A stretch of DNA of 64,000 nt, taken from positions 310,001 through 374,000 of the forward strand of contig FMVL01000003.1 in assembly GCA_900102235.1 (NCBI GenBank). The letters are read 5' to 3'. Shown here one piece after another: positions 1-10,295 of this stretch. This stretch comes from Lachnospiraceae bacterium XBB2008. Its GTDB lineage: Bacteria; Bacillota; Clostridia; Lachnospirales; Lachnospiraceae. The notes beneath the pieces were generated by a model. The model made no database searches and was not told the origin of the DNA. It saw nothing but the letters and a program-made list of their open reading frames with translations. The position numbers and the translations under genes were made by a program. The first letter of the stretch is position 1; each line of letters opens with the position of its first letter.

Positions 1-1991
<1,991 letters not shown>

Positions 1992-1992
1992 A

Positions 1993-4900
1993 TCAGATCA
2001 CACTCCCCGTCACTTTCTTAAATGCTTCCAACTCTGCATCTTCATGAGATATTCCCTGCTCTTCAAATCCGGCTATGGCCGATATGATCTTCTGATAGTC
2101 CACCGGAATGATCTTCTTAAACGATGCGATCTCGTTCTCAAAATCATCCAGGATCGCACCGGCCAGTTCGGATGAAGTCTCTTTATGGTAGTCGGTCAGG
2201 ATGTTCTTAAGTTCCTCGATATCATATTTCTCGCTCACATCCGACAGCGTCACCATATCCTTGTTGATCCTGCGGTAAAGTGTATGATCCCTGTCGAGAA
2301 CGTAAGCGATACCGCCGCTCATGCCTGCTGCGAAATTCTTGCCGGTAGGTCCTAAGATCACCGCACGTCCTCCGGTCATGTACTCAAGACCATGATCGCC
2401 GCACCCTTCGGATACCGCCGTGGCACCGGAGTTACGCACACAGAATCTCTCGCCGGCTATACCGCAGATATATGCTTTACCGGAGGTCGCTCCGTAGAGA
2501 GCCACATTACCGGCGATCACGTTCTCGGATGCCCTGAACTTGCTTCCTTCAGGAGGAACGACTACGATCTTGCCGCCGGACAGTCCTTTTCCGAGACCGT
2601 CGTTTGCGTCACCGTAGAGACGAAGGGTCAGGCCGCCCGGTATGAACGCGCCGAAGGACTGACCGCCTCCGCCGCTGCAGTTGACCGTATACGTATCTTC
2701 GGGAAGTTCTCTGTTTCCGGACTTCCCGTGAGTGGATTTAAGTATCTCGCTCCCGAGTATCGTTCCGAAGGTCCTGTCGGTCGAATCGACATGAACATCG
2801 ATCACGTGCCTGTCTTTTGACCCGGATCTGCTTTCCTTATCAAACCACGGTAAGAGCACCGACTCATCAAGTGTCTTTTCCAGTTTGAAATCATATATGT
2901 CCGCGGGATCGAAACGCCTGATGCTCTCTTCTTCCGCGCCTTCTCCCAGGATCATGTCCAGAGCGACCGAAGCGGCTCTCGAATGGATCTGTGCGTCGCG
3001 CTTACGCAGGCAGGAAGTTCGTCCCACGAGCTCATCCACACTCCTGATACCGAGTGATGCCATGATCTCGCGAAGGTCCATCGCCACGAACTTCATAAAG
3101 TTCATGACGTATTCGGGCTTTCCGCAGAAACGCTTCCTGAGTTCGGCGTTCTGGGTAGCTATGCCGGCAGGACATGTATCCTTGGAGCAGACTCTCATCA
3201 TCATGCATCCCAAAGATACGAGCGGAGCTGTCGCAAACCCGAATTCCTCGGCCCCGAGGCAGGCAGCTATGGCCACATCGCGGCCGCTCATGAGCTTACC
3301 GTCCGTCTCTATGCGTACTCTGGTCCTTAAGCCGTTACGGATAAGACTCTGATGTGTCTCAGCCACTCCGAGCTCCCAGGGAAGCCCTGCGCAGTGAACC
3401 GATGAGTAAGGTGCAGCGCCCGTACCTCCGTCATATCCGGATATCAGGACTACCTGTGCACCCGCTTTGGCAACACCCGAAGCGATCGTGCCCACACCCG
3501 CTTCCGAAACGAGCTTAACGGATATGCGCGCATCACGATTTGCGTTCTTAAGATCATATATCAGCTGGGCAAGATCCTCTATCGAGTAGATGTCATGATG
3601 AGGAGGCGGGGATATCAGCTGCACACCGGGAGTTGAGTGTCTGGTCCTGGCAACCCAGGGATATACTTTTTTGCCGGGAAGGTTTCCGCCTTCTCCCGGC
3701 TTGGCTCCCTGTGCCATCTTGATCTGTATCTCCTGAGCGCTTAACAGATATTCGCCGGTCACACCGAACCTGCCGGATGCCACCTGCTTGACCGCGCTGT
3801 TCCTCTCGGTACCGAAACGGTCCGTGGCCTCTCCGCCCTCACCGGTGTTGGACTTGCCGCCCAGTCTGTTCATCGCTATGGCTATGGTCTCATGAGCTTC
3901 CTGAGAAAGTGAGCCGTAGGACATGGCTCCTACCTGGAATCTCTTCACGATCTCCTCAACGGGCTCGACCTCATCTATGGTTACGGGCTCTCCTGCGGGA
4001 ACGAATTCGAGTAGTCCGCGCAGCGTATGGGGATGGTTCTTATCATCCACGAGTTTCGTATATTCCTTATATGTCTCGTAATCACCGTTTCTGACCGCCT
4101 GCTGGAGCAGTGTGATGACCACAGGATTATAGAGGTGGTCTTCCTTATCCGGGCCGCTCCTTAAGTTGTGGAAACCGATCGAATCAAGCGATGTATCCGA
4201 AGGAAGTCCCATCGGATCGAAGGCGTGATCGTGTCTGTAGGCTATGCCCTCTTCGATCTCCTTTAAGCCTATGCCGCCCACACGGCTTACGGTTCCGGTA
4301 AAGTAATTGTCTATGACCTCCCGGCTCAAACCTATGGCTTCGAATATACGGGCCGACTGGTATGACTGGATCGTCGAGATGCCCATCTTGGCGGCGATCT
4401 TAACGACGCCTTTGAGGAGCGCATCGTCATAGTCATCAACAGCCGTGTAATAATCCTTATCAAGAAGCCCTATATCTATGAGTTCGCCTATGCATTCGTG
4501 AGCGAGATACGGGTTCAGAGCCCTGGCACCGAAGCCCAGGATGCAGGCTGCCTGATGAACATCGCGTATCTCACCGCTCTCAAGTATCAGTGATACGGCG
4601 GTACGCTTTCTCGTGCGTACCAGATGCTGCTCTACAGCCGATACCGCAAGCAGCGAAGGGATCGGCACATGGTTTTCGTCAACTCCCCTGTCCGAAAGAA
4701 TGATGATGTTGGCGCCCTTTGATACGGCGCGGTCTACGGATACGTAGAGCTGCTCGACCGCACGTGCCAGAGACGTGTGCTTGTAATACAGAAGCGAAAC
4801 GGTATCCGCATGGAACCCGGGGCGGTCGAGCGACCTTATCTTCATCAGATCCACTCCGGTAAGGATCGGATTATTCACCTCGAGTACGGTGCAGTTTTCC

Positions 4901-6531
4901 CCTTTTTCATTCAAAAGATCTCCGTCCGAACCTATATATACCGTGGTATCGGTCACGATCTTTTCTCTCAGGGAATCGATCGGAGGATTCGTGACCTGGG
5001 CGAACTGCTGCTTGAAATACCAGAACAGGATCTGATGGTGCTCGGACAGCACTGCCAGCGGAACGTCATGTCCCATGGACACGGTACGCTCCACACCTTC
5101 CTTGGCCATATAGAGAATATTGCCGGTCACCTCTTCATAGCTGTATCCGAATACCTTATAGAGCTTGTCGCGCTCGTCTCCGGATTCGGAGGGAACCTTG
5201 TGGTTGGGGATCGGAAGTTTCGATAAATGGATCAGATGCGAATCGAGCCATTCTCCGTAAGGACTTCTGTGAGCATAGTAATCCTTGCACTCTTCGTCGG
5301 AGATGATACGCTTCTTTAATGTATCCACAAGAAGGATGCGCCCGGGAGTGAGTCTGGATTTCTTTACGATCTTTTCGGGCTCGATCGGAAGAACGCCCAC
5401 CTCGGATGAGAGGATCAGGCGGTTATCATCGGTTATGTAGTATCTGGAAGGGCGCAGACCGTTTCTGTCGAGAGTCGCGCCGAAGATGTCCCCGTCAGAG
5501 AAAAGCAGCGCCGCAGGACCGTCCCAGGGTTCCATCATCGTTGCATAGTAGTGATAGAAGTCCTTTTTCTCCTCACTCATGAAACGGTTGTACTTCCAGG
5601 GCTCGGGAACCAGCGTCATGATCGCGAGCGGCAGGTCCATGCCGTTCATGTACATGAACTCGAGAGTGTTATCGAGCATAGCCGAGTCAGATCCGTCCGC
5701 GCTGATCACGGGATAGATCTTGCTCATCTCATCGGACATGACGGGCGAGGTCATCGTCTCCTCACGTGCGAGCATCCTGTCGGAGTTGCCGCGGATCGTA
5801 TTGATCTCTCCGTTGTGTGCGAGGAACCTGTAAGGGTGTGCACGATCCCAGCTGGGATTCGTGTTGGTAGAGAAACGTGAATGCACGAGGGCGATCGCAG
5901 TCTTATAATCTCTGCTCTGAAGGTCCGTATAGAATCTGCGCAGCTGTCCTACGAGGAACATGCCCTTATATACTATCGTTCTTGACGATAATGAACATAT
6001 GTATGTATCACCGGAGCTCTGCTCGAACTCCCTTCGGATCACATACAGTTTTCTGTCAAAATCTATACCGCGGCTGATGTCTTCGGGACGTTTTAAGAAA
6101 CACTGCATGATGCAGGGCATGGAATCGAGCGCTCTTTTGCCGAGAATGGACGGATCGGTCGGGACTTTTCTCCAGCCGAGCACCTCCACACCGTCCTTGC
6201 CGGCGATGACTTCAAGCATGCGGATCGCAAAAGTACGCTTGAGCTCATCCTGCGGAAGAAAGAACATCCCGACACCGTAGTCACGTGCGTCTCCGAGTTC
6301 GATACCGCATTCCGACGCTGCTTTCTTAAAGAAAGTGTGTGATATCTGTACAAGAATGCCGACGCCGTCTCCGACCTCACCGGTTGCATCCTTACCTGCC
6401 CGATGCTCGAGTTTCTCCACGATATGAAGCGCATCATCCATGACCGAATAGGCGGCTGTACCGTCGATACTGACTACGGCTCCTATTCCGCAGGCATCAT
6501 GTTCACGATCGTATCCTATCACGTTTTTCAT
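1993..6531 (-). CDS. gltB: Glutamate synthase large subunit
   Basis: 1512-aa amidotransferase/synthase subunit. I choose the ATG at 6531 because GAGGGGA sits just upstream and the protein then starts MKNVIGYDREHDACGIG; the reading frame is open to 6609 but that part overlaps the leader hairpin. Cys14 (DACGIG) is the expected nucleophile of the class II glutaminase domain after propeptide removal, with HSRFSTNTNPSWDRAHPYR and LAHNGEINT further in. The FMN barrel carries VLISGYDGGTGAAP, the 3Fe-4S cysteines are in CMMMRVCSKDTCPAG, and the C-terminal beta-helix has GGGGQSFGAFIPGG. First gene of gltB-gltD-pyrG. The leader carries an attenuator-like hairpin and the promoter has an operator-like inverted repeat. 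Confidence 0.97.
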   Translation of the reverse strand: MKNVIGYDREHDACGIGAVVSIDGTAAYSVMDDALHIVEKLEHRAGKDATGEVGDGVGILVQISHTFFKKAASECGIELGDARDYGVGMFFLPQDELKRTFAIRMLEVIAGKDGVEVLGWRKVPTDPSILGKRALDSMPCIMQCFLKRPEDISRGIDFDRKLYVIRREFEQSSGDTYICSLSSRTIVYKGMFLVGQLRRFYTDLQSRDYKTAIALVHSRFSTNTNPSWDRAHPYRFLAHNGEINTIRGNSDRMLAREETMTSPVMSDEMSKIYPVISADGSDSAMLDNTLEFMYMNGMDLPLAIMTLVPEPWKYNRFMSEEKKDFYHYYATMMEPWDGPAALLFSDGDIFGATLDRNGLRPSRYYITDDNRLILSSEVGVLPIEPEKIVKKSRLTPGRILLVDTLKKRIISDEECKDYYAHRSPYGEWLDSHLIHLSKLPIPNHKVPSESGDERDKLYKVFGYSYEEVTGNILYMAKEGVERTVSMGHDVPLAVLSEHHQILFWYFKQQFAQVTNPPIDSLREKIVTDTTVYIGSDGDLLNEKGENCTVLEVNNPILTGVDLMKIRSLDRPGFHADTVSLLYYKHTSLARAVEQLYVSVDRAVSKGANIIILSDRGVDENHVPIPSLLAVSAVEQHLVRTRKRTAVSLILESGEIRDVHQAACILGFGARALNPYLAHECIGELIDIGLLDKDYYTAVDDYDDALLKGVVKIAAKMGISTIQSYQSARIFEAIGLSREVIDNYFTGTVSRVGGIGLKEIEEGIAYRHDHAFDPMGLPSDTSLDSIGFHNLRSGPDKEDHLYNPVVITLLQQAVRNGDYETYKEYTKLVDDKNHPHTLRGLLEFVPAGEPVTIDEVEPVEEIVKRFQVGAMSYGSLSQEAHETIAIAMNRLGGKSNTGEGGEATDRFGTERNSAVKQVASGRFGVTGEYLLSAQEIQIKMAQGAKPGEGGNLPGKKVYPWVARTRHSTPGVQLISPPPHHDIYSIEDLAQLIYDLKNANRDARISVKLVSEAGVGTIASGVAKAGAQVVLISGYDGGTGAAPYSSVHCAGLPWELGVAETHQSLIRNGLRTRVRIETDGKLMSGRDVAIAACLGAEEFGFATAPLVSLGCMMMRVCSKDTCPAGIATQNAELRKRFCGKPEYVMNFMKFVAMDLREIMASLGIRSVDELVGRTSCLRKRDAQIHSRAASVALDMILGEGAEEESIRRFDPADIYDFKLEKTLDESVLLPWFDKESRSGSKDRHVIDVHVDSTDRTFGTILGSEILKSTHGKSGNRELPEDTYTVNCSGGGGQSFGAFIPGGLTLRLYGDANDGLGKGLSGGKIVVVPPEGSKFRASENVIAGNVALYGATSGKAYICGIAGERFCVRNSGATAVSEGCGDHGLEYMTGGRAVILGPTGKNFAAGMSGGIAYVLDRDHTLYRRINKDMVTLSDVSEKYDIEELKNILTDYHKETSSELAGAILDDFENEIASFKKIIPVDYQKIISAIAGFEEQGISHEDAELEAFKKVTGSVI

Positions 6532-6571
6532 AATTTCCCCTCGTCTGGTTGGCATTTTCTTCAGTAAAAAC

Positions 6572-6622
6572 AAAAAAAGACGCTCATCGAGGGGACACTG
6601 TCCCATCAATGAACGCCTTTGC
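6572..6622 (-). terminator. Attenuator-like hairpin in the gltB leader
   Basis: On the minus strand a long stem (arms AAAGGCGTTCATTGA and TCGATGAGCGTCTTT, with an inner GGGACA/TGTCCC stem) ends in seven T residues, about 40 bases before the gltB start. It sits almost at the predicted transcript 5' end. The 5' arm begins GCAAAGGCG (6622-6614), the same 9-mer that opens the leader hairpins of amtB, glnN and purF. This looks like an intrinsic terminator placed to attenuate gltBD; control by read-through is inferred. Confidence 0.75.
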
Positions 6623-6633
6623 TCATTTACCTA

Positions 6634-6662
6634 ATTGTATACAGGTATACGATTTATGTCAA
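6634..6662 (-). promoter_or_regulatory. gltB promoter with overlapping GTATAC operator
   Basis: Minus-strand -35 TTGACA (6662-6657), 17-base spacer and -10 TACAAT (6639-6634) form a near-consensus sigma-A promoter. The inverted repeat GTATACCTGTATAC (6650-6637) overlaps the -10; glnN has the same arrangement with GTATACTCGTATAC. Binding there would be expected to block polymerase, so a shared repressor is inferred. Confidence 0.8.
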
Positions 6663-6679
6663 TATCTTTTTCACCGTTT

Positions 6680-6722
6680 TTAACGACGTCTTAATGACGT
6701 ATTAACGACTTTTAGCGATGTT
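6680..6722. promoter_or_regulatory. Phased 11-bp direct repeats upstream of the gltB promoter
   Basis: On the plus strand TTAACGACGTC, TTAATGACGTA and TTAACGACTTT follow one another exactly every 11 bases (6680, 6691, 6702), with a weaker fourth copy TTAGCGATGTT from 6712. They lie about 50 to 95 bases upstream of the predicted gltB start site, one copy per helical turn, as expected for a cooperative activator site. Which protein binds is unknown. Confidence 0.55.
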
Positions 6723-6736
6723 CTCACAGAGACGTC

Positions 6737-8419
6737 TCAATCCTCCACGATATACCAGTCATCGTCCTCTTCATCATAGTAGTAGATCTCGTCTTCATCT
6801 TCGTCATAATAGAACAGCGTTTCAGAATCCTCATCATAGAGATAGAGAACATCATCCTCATAGCAGTACCATATGTCTTCCTCGGAGTCATACAGCCAGC
6901 CGTCGTCCATATCATCATTTCCGTAAGATGTATAATCATCGCAGTCATAATCGTAGCTGTACTCGCAGGATCCGCCGCTGCTGATGTTGCATCCGTACTC
7001 TTCCTCGTATGATCCCCAGCCGCTCCAGCTGTCTTCAAATCCGCCGTAATCATAGTAATGGTCATAGTCGGCCCCGTATACAAAATTGCCCAGCCACTCG
7101 ATATATTCATCATCCAGACCGATCGCTCTGTAAACAACGGTCAGCTGATTATAGAAATCCGAGTCACCGTAGGGCAGGGATACCGCAAGTCCCGTCAATT
7201 CGTTTTTATCGGTTGTATGCCCGTAATATGCCACGGCCGCCTTAAGCGCCGACATCAGATTTTTGGCTTCGGTACTGCTGTTGTCGATACTCTCGACCAG
7301 CGCCAGGATATCACTGATGTAGTAATCCTCAAGAGTGACGTCACTCTCATCAAATCCCCAGTCATCCCAGAAGCTTCTGCCTTTGGCCATGTGAGGTGTA
7401 CTGTAGTTGGCATCCAGCAGCGCGGCTTCGTTCTTGTATGCATACGCCTTCCATGCTTCAAACAGGCTCTTCGCGGTCGATACATTGAACAGTCCCATGC
7501 AGGACGAGTAATCATCGCTGTGCTGCCTCTCGTTGTCTTTAATGATCTCATCCACTATGTATTTGCCCAGGAGCGGAGTGGCAATTCCGGGGTTTTTCTC
7601 AAGTTCCTTCATCCATCCCGTATAGCTCCATCCTAGCCCCGACTCGAAGTCTTCCGACAGCAGGGCATACTTACAATACGGAGCCAGCGCATACAGTGTC
7701 TCCATGCTGGCCATGATACAGCAGTCCATGCCGATGATATCGAAACGTACATCGCTGTGTTCGGCAAAAGCCCTCGACATTTCATCCAGTGTCAGGCTGT
7801 CATCCTCAGACTGCCACTCGTCATAGCCGAATCCGTATACCGGTCCTCCGCCGTGATCCCAAAATACGAAGAAATACCGGTCAGCCGGATAATTTTTCTT
7901 ACAGAACCCGATAAACTCGGACAGAGTCTTCTCCGATGTACAGTCAAGCTGACCGAGATCATCGCGTATCAGTTCAAACCTGCCGTTATCCACCCGGTAT
8001 GTCTGCGCGGTCCTCGATGAGATATCGTAATCCTGCCATTCCCTGGTACCCATGGTCTGAACTATGACATTCACGTTGTCTCCGACTCCGGATCTCATCA
8101 TCTCGGCTATGTCCGTGGTCGCCTCACCGGCATTGGTTTCCAGATCGGATCCGTTGATATAGACCATGACGGTAGCGGATGATGCATCGGAACCGACTGA
8201 TACGGATGAAATATCCGCATAGGTACCCGGCGCATTATAATCTTCACTGTCATTACCGTGACTGTGAGCGGCCACGTTCGAGTTACTCTGCTGGCTTACT
8301 CCGCTGCTGTATTCATACTCATCCTCGTCGTCCGGGATCAGCATGATGATCAGGAAAAGCACACCCAGCACAGCCAGGATCGCTATGAGCCATTTTAACG
8401 GTTTGTGTTTTTTCTCCAT
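6737..8419 (-). CDS. Membrane-anchored clostripain-like (C11) cysteine protease
   Basis: 560 aa. Residues about 8-30 form one transmembrane segment (WLIAILAVLGVLFLIIMLI) followed by an acidic PDDEDE linker, so the catalytic part should be outside the membrane. The peptidase C11 core has the strand MVYINGSDLETNAGEATTDI, the catalytic His in FVFWDHGGG and the catalytic Cys in IGMDCCIMASMETLYAL, as in clostripain. The last 110 residues are an unusual tail very rich in Asp, Glu and Tyr with several Cys. Last gene of a four-gene operon with a TlpA-like thioredoxin, a CXXC peptide and a membrane ferredoxin. Its N-terminal anchor closely matches that of the TlpA-like protein. Substrate unknown. Confidence 0.88.
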   Translation of the reverse strand: MEKKHKPLKWLIAILAVLGVLFLIIMLIPDDEDEYEYSSGVSQQSNSNVAAHSHGNDSEDYNAPGTYADISSVSVGSDASSATVMVYINGSDLETNAGEATTDIAEMMRSGVGDNVNVIVQTMGTREWQDYDISSRTAQTYRVDNGRFELIRDDLGQLDCTSEKTLSEFIGFCKKNYPADRYFFVFWDHGGGPVYGFGYDEWQSEDDSLTLDEMSRAFAEHSDVRFDIIGMDCCIMASMETLYALAPYCKYALLSEDFESGLGWSYTGWMKELEKNPGIATPLLGKYIVDEIIKDNERQHSDDYSSCMGLFNVSTAKSLFEAWKAYAYKNEAALLDANYSTPHMAKGRSFWDDWGFDESDVTLEDYYISDILALVESIDNSSTEAKNLMSALKAAVAYYGHTTDKNELTGLAVSLPYGDSDFYNQLTVVYRAIGLDDEYIEWLGNFVYGADYDHYYDYGGFEDSWSGWGSYEEEYGCNISSGGSCEYSYDYDCDDYTSYGNDDMDDGWLYDSEEDIWYCYEDDVLYLYDEDSETLFYYDEDEDEIYYYDEEDDDWYIVED

Positions 8420-8425
8420 GTTGTC

Positions 8426-9253
8426 TTATTCCTTTGTTATCTTGAAATATGTTGTATCCTTGAGCGACCTGTAGCGGATCGCTCCCTCCGGACATGAGCG
8501 GATGCATTCACCGCAATGTATGCACTCATGGTCTCCGACCCTGCGCGTGTCCATCTTACAGACAGCGATACAGGCATTACAGCCGGTGCAACGGCTCCTG
8601 TCCACGGCTATCCCGAAGAAAGAGACAGGATTAAACAGCGAATAGATCGCGCCCAGAGGGCACAGGAATCTGCAAAATGCTCTGTAGCATACCGGAAACA
8701 AGAGCAGGCATGCAGCCAGCACGAACACCTTCCACGAAAACAGCCATCCGATCTGTGACTTCAGATGCTCATCGGCCAGTACCAGAGGGATCCCTGCTTC
8801 AAGAGTTCCGGCCGGGCATATGTACTTGCAGAATCCGGGGACAAGCCTGACCAGAGGTATCGCTATGACAAAGACGATCAGGATCACATATTTGATATAT
8901 GACAGTGCTTTAGTCACTCCGTTCTTACGGATCTTCGGTACCGGTATCATATAAAGGAGTTCCTGGATCAGTCCGAACGGACATAAGAAACCGCAGATCA
9001 GCCTTCCGAAAAGTATGCCGAACAAAAGCAGCGTACCGAGGATATACAGCGGGATCCTGTATGCAGATCCGATAAGAGAACTCTGCAGACTGCCGAGCGG
9101 ACAGGCACCCACCGCTCCCGGACAGGAGTAACAGTTTAATCCCGGGACGCATATTCCCTTGGAGCCGCCCTTATAAATCTTACCGTTGACGAAGCCGGTT
9201 ATATGGCAGTTATAGAGCACGGCCGATATGAGCTGAGTATACTTTCTCTTCAT
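8426..9253 (-). CDS. Membrane 4Fe-4S ferredoxin-type protein (NapH/CD1872-like)
   Basis: 275 aa with about five hydrophobic segments. The N-terminal half has LNCYSCPGAVGACPLGSLQ and the pattern LICGFLCPFGLIQELLYMIP, typical of NapH/NosR-type membrane electron carriers. The C-terminus has two ferredoxin motifs, CTGCNACIAVCKMD and CIHCGECIRSCPEG. I choose the ATG at 9253 because it overlaps the stop of the upstream CXXC peptide as TCAT on the plus strand (ATGA on the minus), a coupling junction; an in-frame start at 9268 is also possible. It probably moves electrons across or along the membrane to the redox proteins beside it. Confidence 0.85.
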   Translation of the reverse strand: MKRKYTQLISAVLYNCHITGFVNGKIYKGGSKGICVPGLNCYSCPGAVGACPLGSLQSSLIGSAYRIPLYILGTLLLFGILFGRLICGFLCPFGLIQELLYMIPVPKIRKNGVTKALSYIKYVILIVFVIAIPLVRLVPGFCKYICPAGTLEAGIPLVLADEHLKSQIGWLFSWKVFVLAACLLLFPVCYRAFCRFLCPLGAIYSLFNPVSFFGIAVDRSRCTGCNACIAVCKMDTRRVGDHECIHCGECIRSCPEGAIRYRSLKDTTYFKITKE

Positions 9254-9399
9254 CCGATGCCTATGCACTCCATGCAGATCATAACCGCCTTGCTCAGCAC
9301 ATCTCTTGCTCCGCCGTCCGCTATTCCCGCGATCATCATCGCCGCGGCAGCAACCAGTATGATCACGGAGATCATCCGCTTAGGTGATTTATCTTTCAT
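9250..9399 (-). CDS. Small CD1871A-like CXXC peptide
   Basis: A 49-residue protein: a basic start (MKDKSPKRM), one hydrophobic helix (ISVIILVAAAAMMIAGIADGG) and the C-terminal motif VMICMECIGIG, in which the two cysteines are in a CMEC (CXXC) arrangement. This matches the CD1871A family of small CXXC proteins that accompany a membrane ferredoxin and a TlpA-like thioredoxin. It lies 5 bases after the TlpA-like gene and its stop overlaps the ferredoxin start by 4 bases. A role as membrane dithiol carrier is inferred. Confidence 0.8.
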   Translation of the reverse strand: MKDKSPKRMISVIILVAAAAMMIAGIADGGARDVLSKAVMICMECIGIG

Positions 9400-9404
9400 T
9401 CCGG

Positions 9405-10214
9405 TCACTCCAGATAATCGGCCAGTTTCGCCACGGTGTCGCTGTAACTGGCCCCGTTAAGCATCGCACCTATCAGATGCCCGTCCCTGTCCACGAAAAA
9501 GGACGAGGGGATGTATTGAAGACCCGCGATCAGATCGTATATATCATCACTGGTACGCAGGTTAACAAACTCTGCTCCCGCATCACCCAAAATGCTGTTT
9601 GCCGCAGAGACATTTCTGTCGATCCCGTCATACACATCACACACTATGGCGATCAGATTCACGTTATCGGGCAGCTCACGATAAAGCTCCGCATAGTCTC
9701 CCATCTCGGAGATGCATGGCTGGCAGTAGGTGCCCCATACATGCACGATCGTAATATCGTAATCGGAAAAAACATCCTGTGTGATCTCTTCATTGTCCAG
9801 AGTAAGCGTCTTAAACCTGACAGTGCCGCCTGACAGTTCCGAAGCGGGGATGTTTACCGTCACGGTGTTGCCGCCCGTACTTCCGGTCGTGGTCGAATCA
9901 TCGGATCCGGACGCAACCTGCGCGAAGCCTTCTCCGGGTTCATCGGAATCAGCAGAAGCCTGCGCGAAGCCTTCTCCGGGTTCATCGTCTTCATACTGGG
10001 CGGGTTCGTTATCCTGGGTCTGAACCGAAGCTTCATCCTCATCTTTGTCTCCGGGGATGTCTTGACCGGCCTGGTCATTTGCGGATGTGACCGTCGTCTG
10101 CTGGCTTACGGAAACATCTTCGTCCTCATCATCCGGAAGCAGCATGAAAATGATAAAAACCACTCCCAGCACTGCCAGTATTCCTATGATCACATTTCTT
10201 ATCGTTTTCAACAT
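9405..10214 (-). CDS. TlpA-like membrane-anchored thiol-disulfide protein
   Basis: 269 aa. One transmembrane helix (VIIGILAVLGVVFIIFMLL) and acidic linker PDDEDED, then about 90 low-complexity residues including a 14-residue tandem repeat (two copies of DEPGEGFAQ, 42-base DNA period at 9921-10004). The C-terminal 140 residues are a thioredoxin fold with VHVWGTYCQPCISEMG; CQPC is the active site and QYIPSSFFVDRDGHL supplies the cis-proline region. First gene of the operon, read from a promoter with extended -10 TGTTATAAT (about 10254) and AGGAGA before the ATG. Likely an extracytoplasmic thiol reductase fed by the membrane ferredoxin downstream. Confidence 0.88.
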   Translation of the reverse strand: MLKTIRNVIIGILAVLGVVFIIFMLLPDDEDEDVSVSQQTTVTSANDQAGQDIPGDKDEDEASVQTQDNEPAQYEDDEPGEGFAQASADSDEPGEGFAQVASGSDDSTTTGSTGGNTVTVNIPASELSGGTVRFKTLTLDNEEITQDVFSDYDITIVHVWGTYCQPCISEMGDYAELYRELPDNVNLIAIVCDVYDGIDRNVSAANSILGDAGAEFVNLRTSDDIYDLIAGLQYIPSSFFVDRDGHLIGAMLNGASYSDTVAKLADYLE

Positions 10215-10253
10215 TCCGGTAATTCTCCTGTGGTCTGTTTCGCTGCCTTACCG

Positions 10254-10282
10254 ATTATAACACAACACGGCTCCGGTCAAAA
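10254..10282 (-). promoter_or_regulatory. Promoter of the TlpA/ferredoxin/clostripain operon
   Basis: Minus-strand -10 TATAAT (10259-10254) preceded by TG (extended -10), with TTTTGA as -35 at 17-base spacing (10282-10277) or TTGACC at 15 bases. It sits about 40 bases before the TlpA-like start. No other promoter is evident before the clostripain gene. Confidence 0.65.
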
Positions 10283-10295
10283 CGCCCGAAGCCGG

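Noticed and set aside
6532-6609. Longer gltB start
   Set aside because: Overlaps the leader terminator; the start at 6531 has GAGGGGA and the Cys14 propeptide layout.
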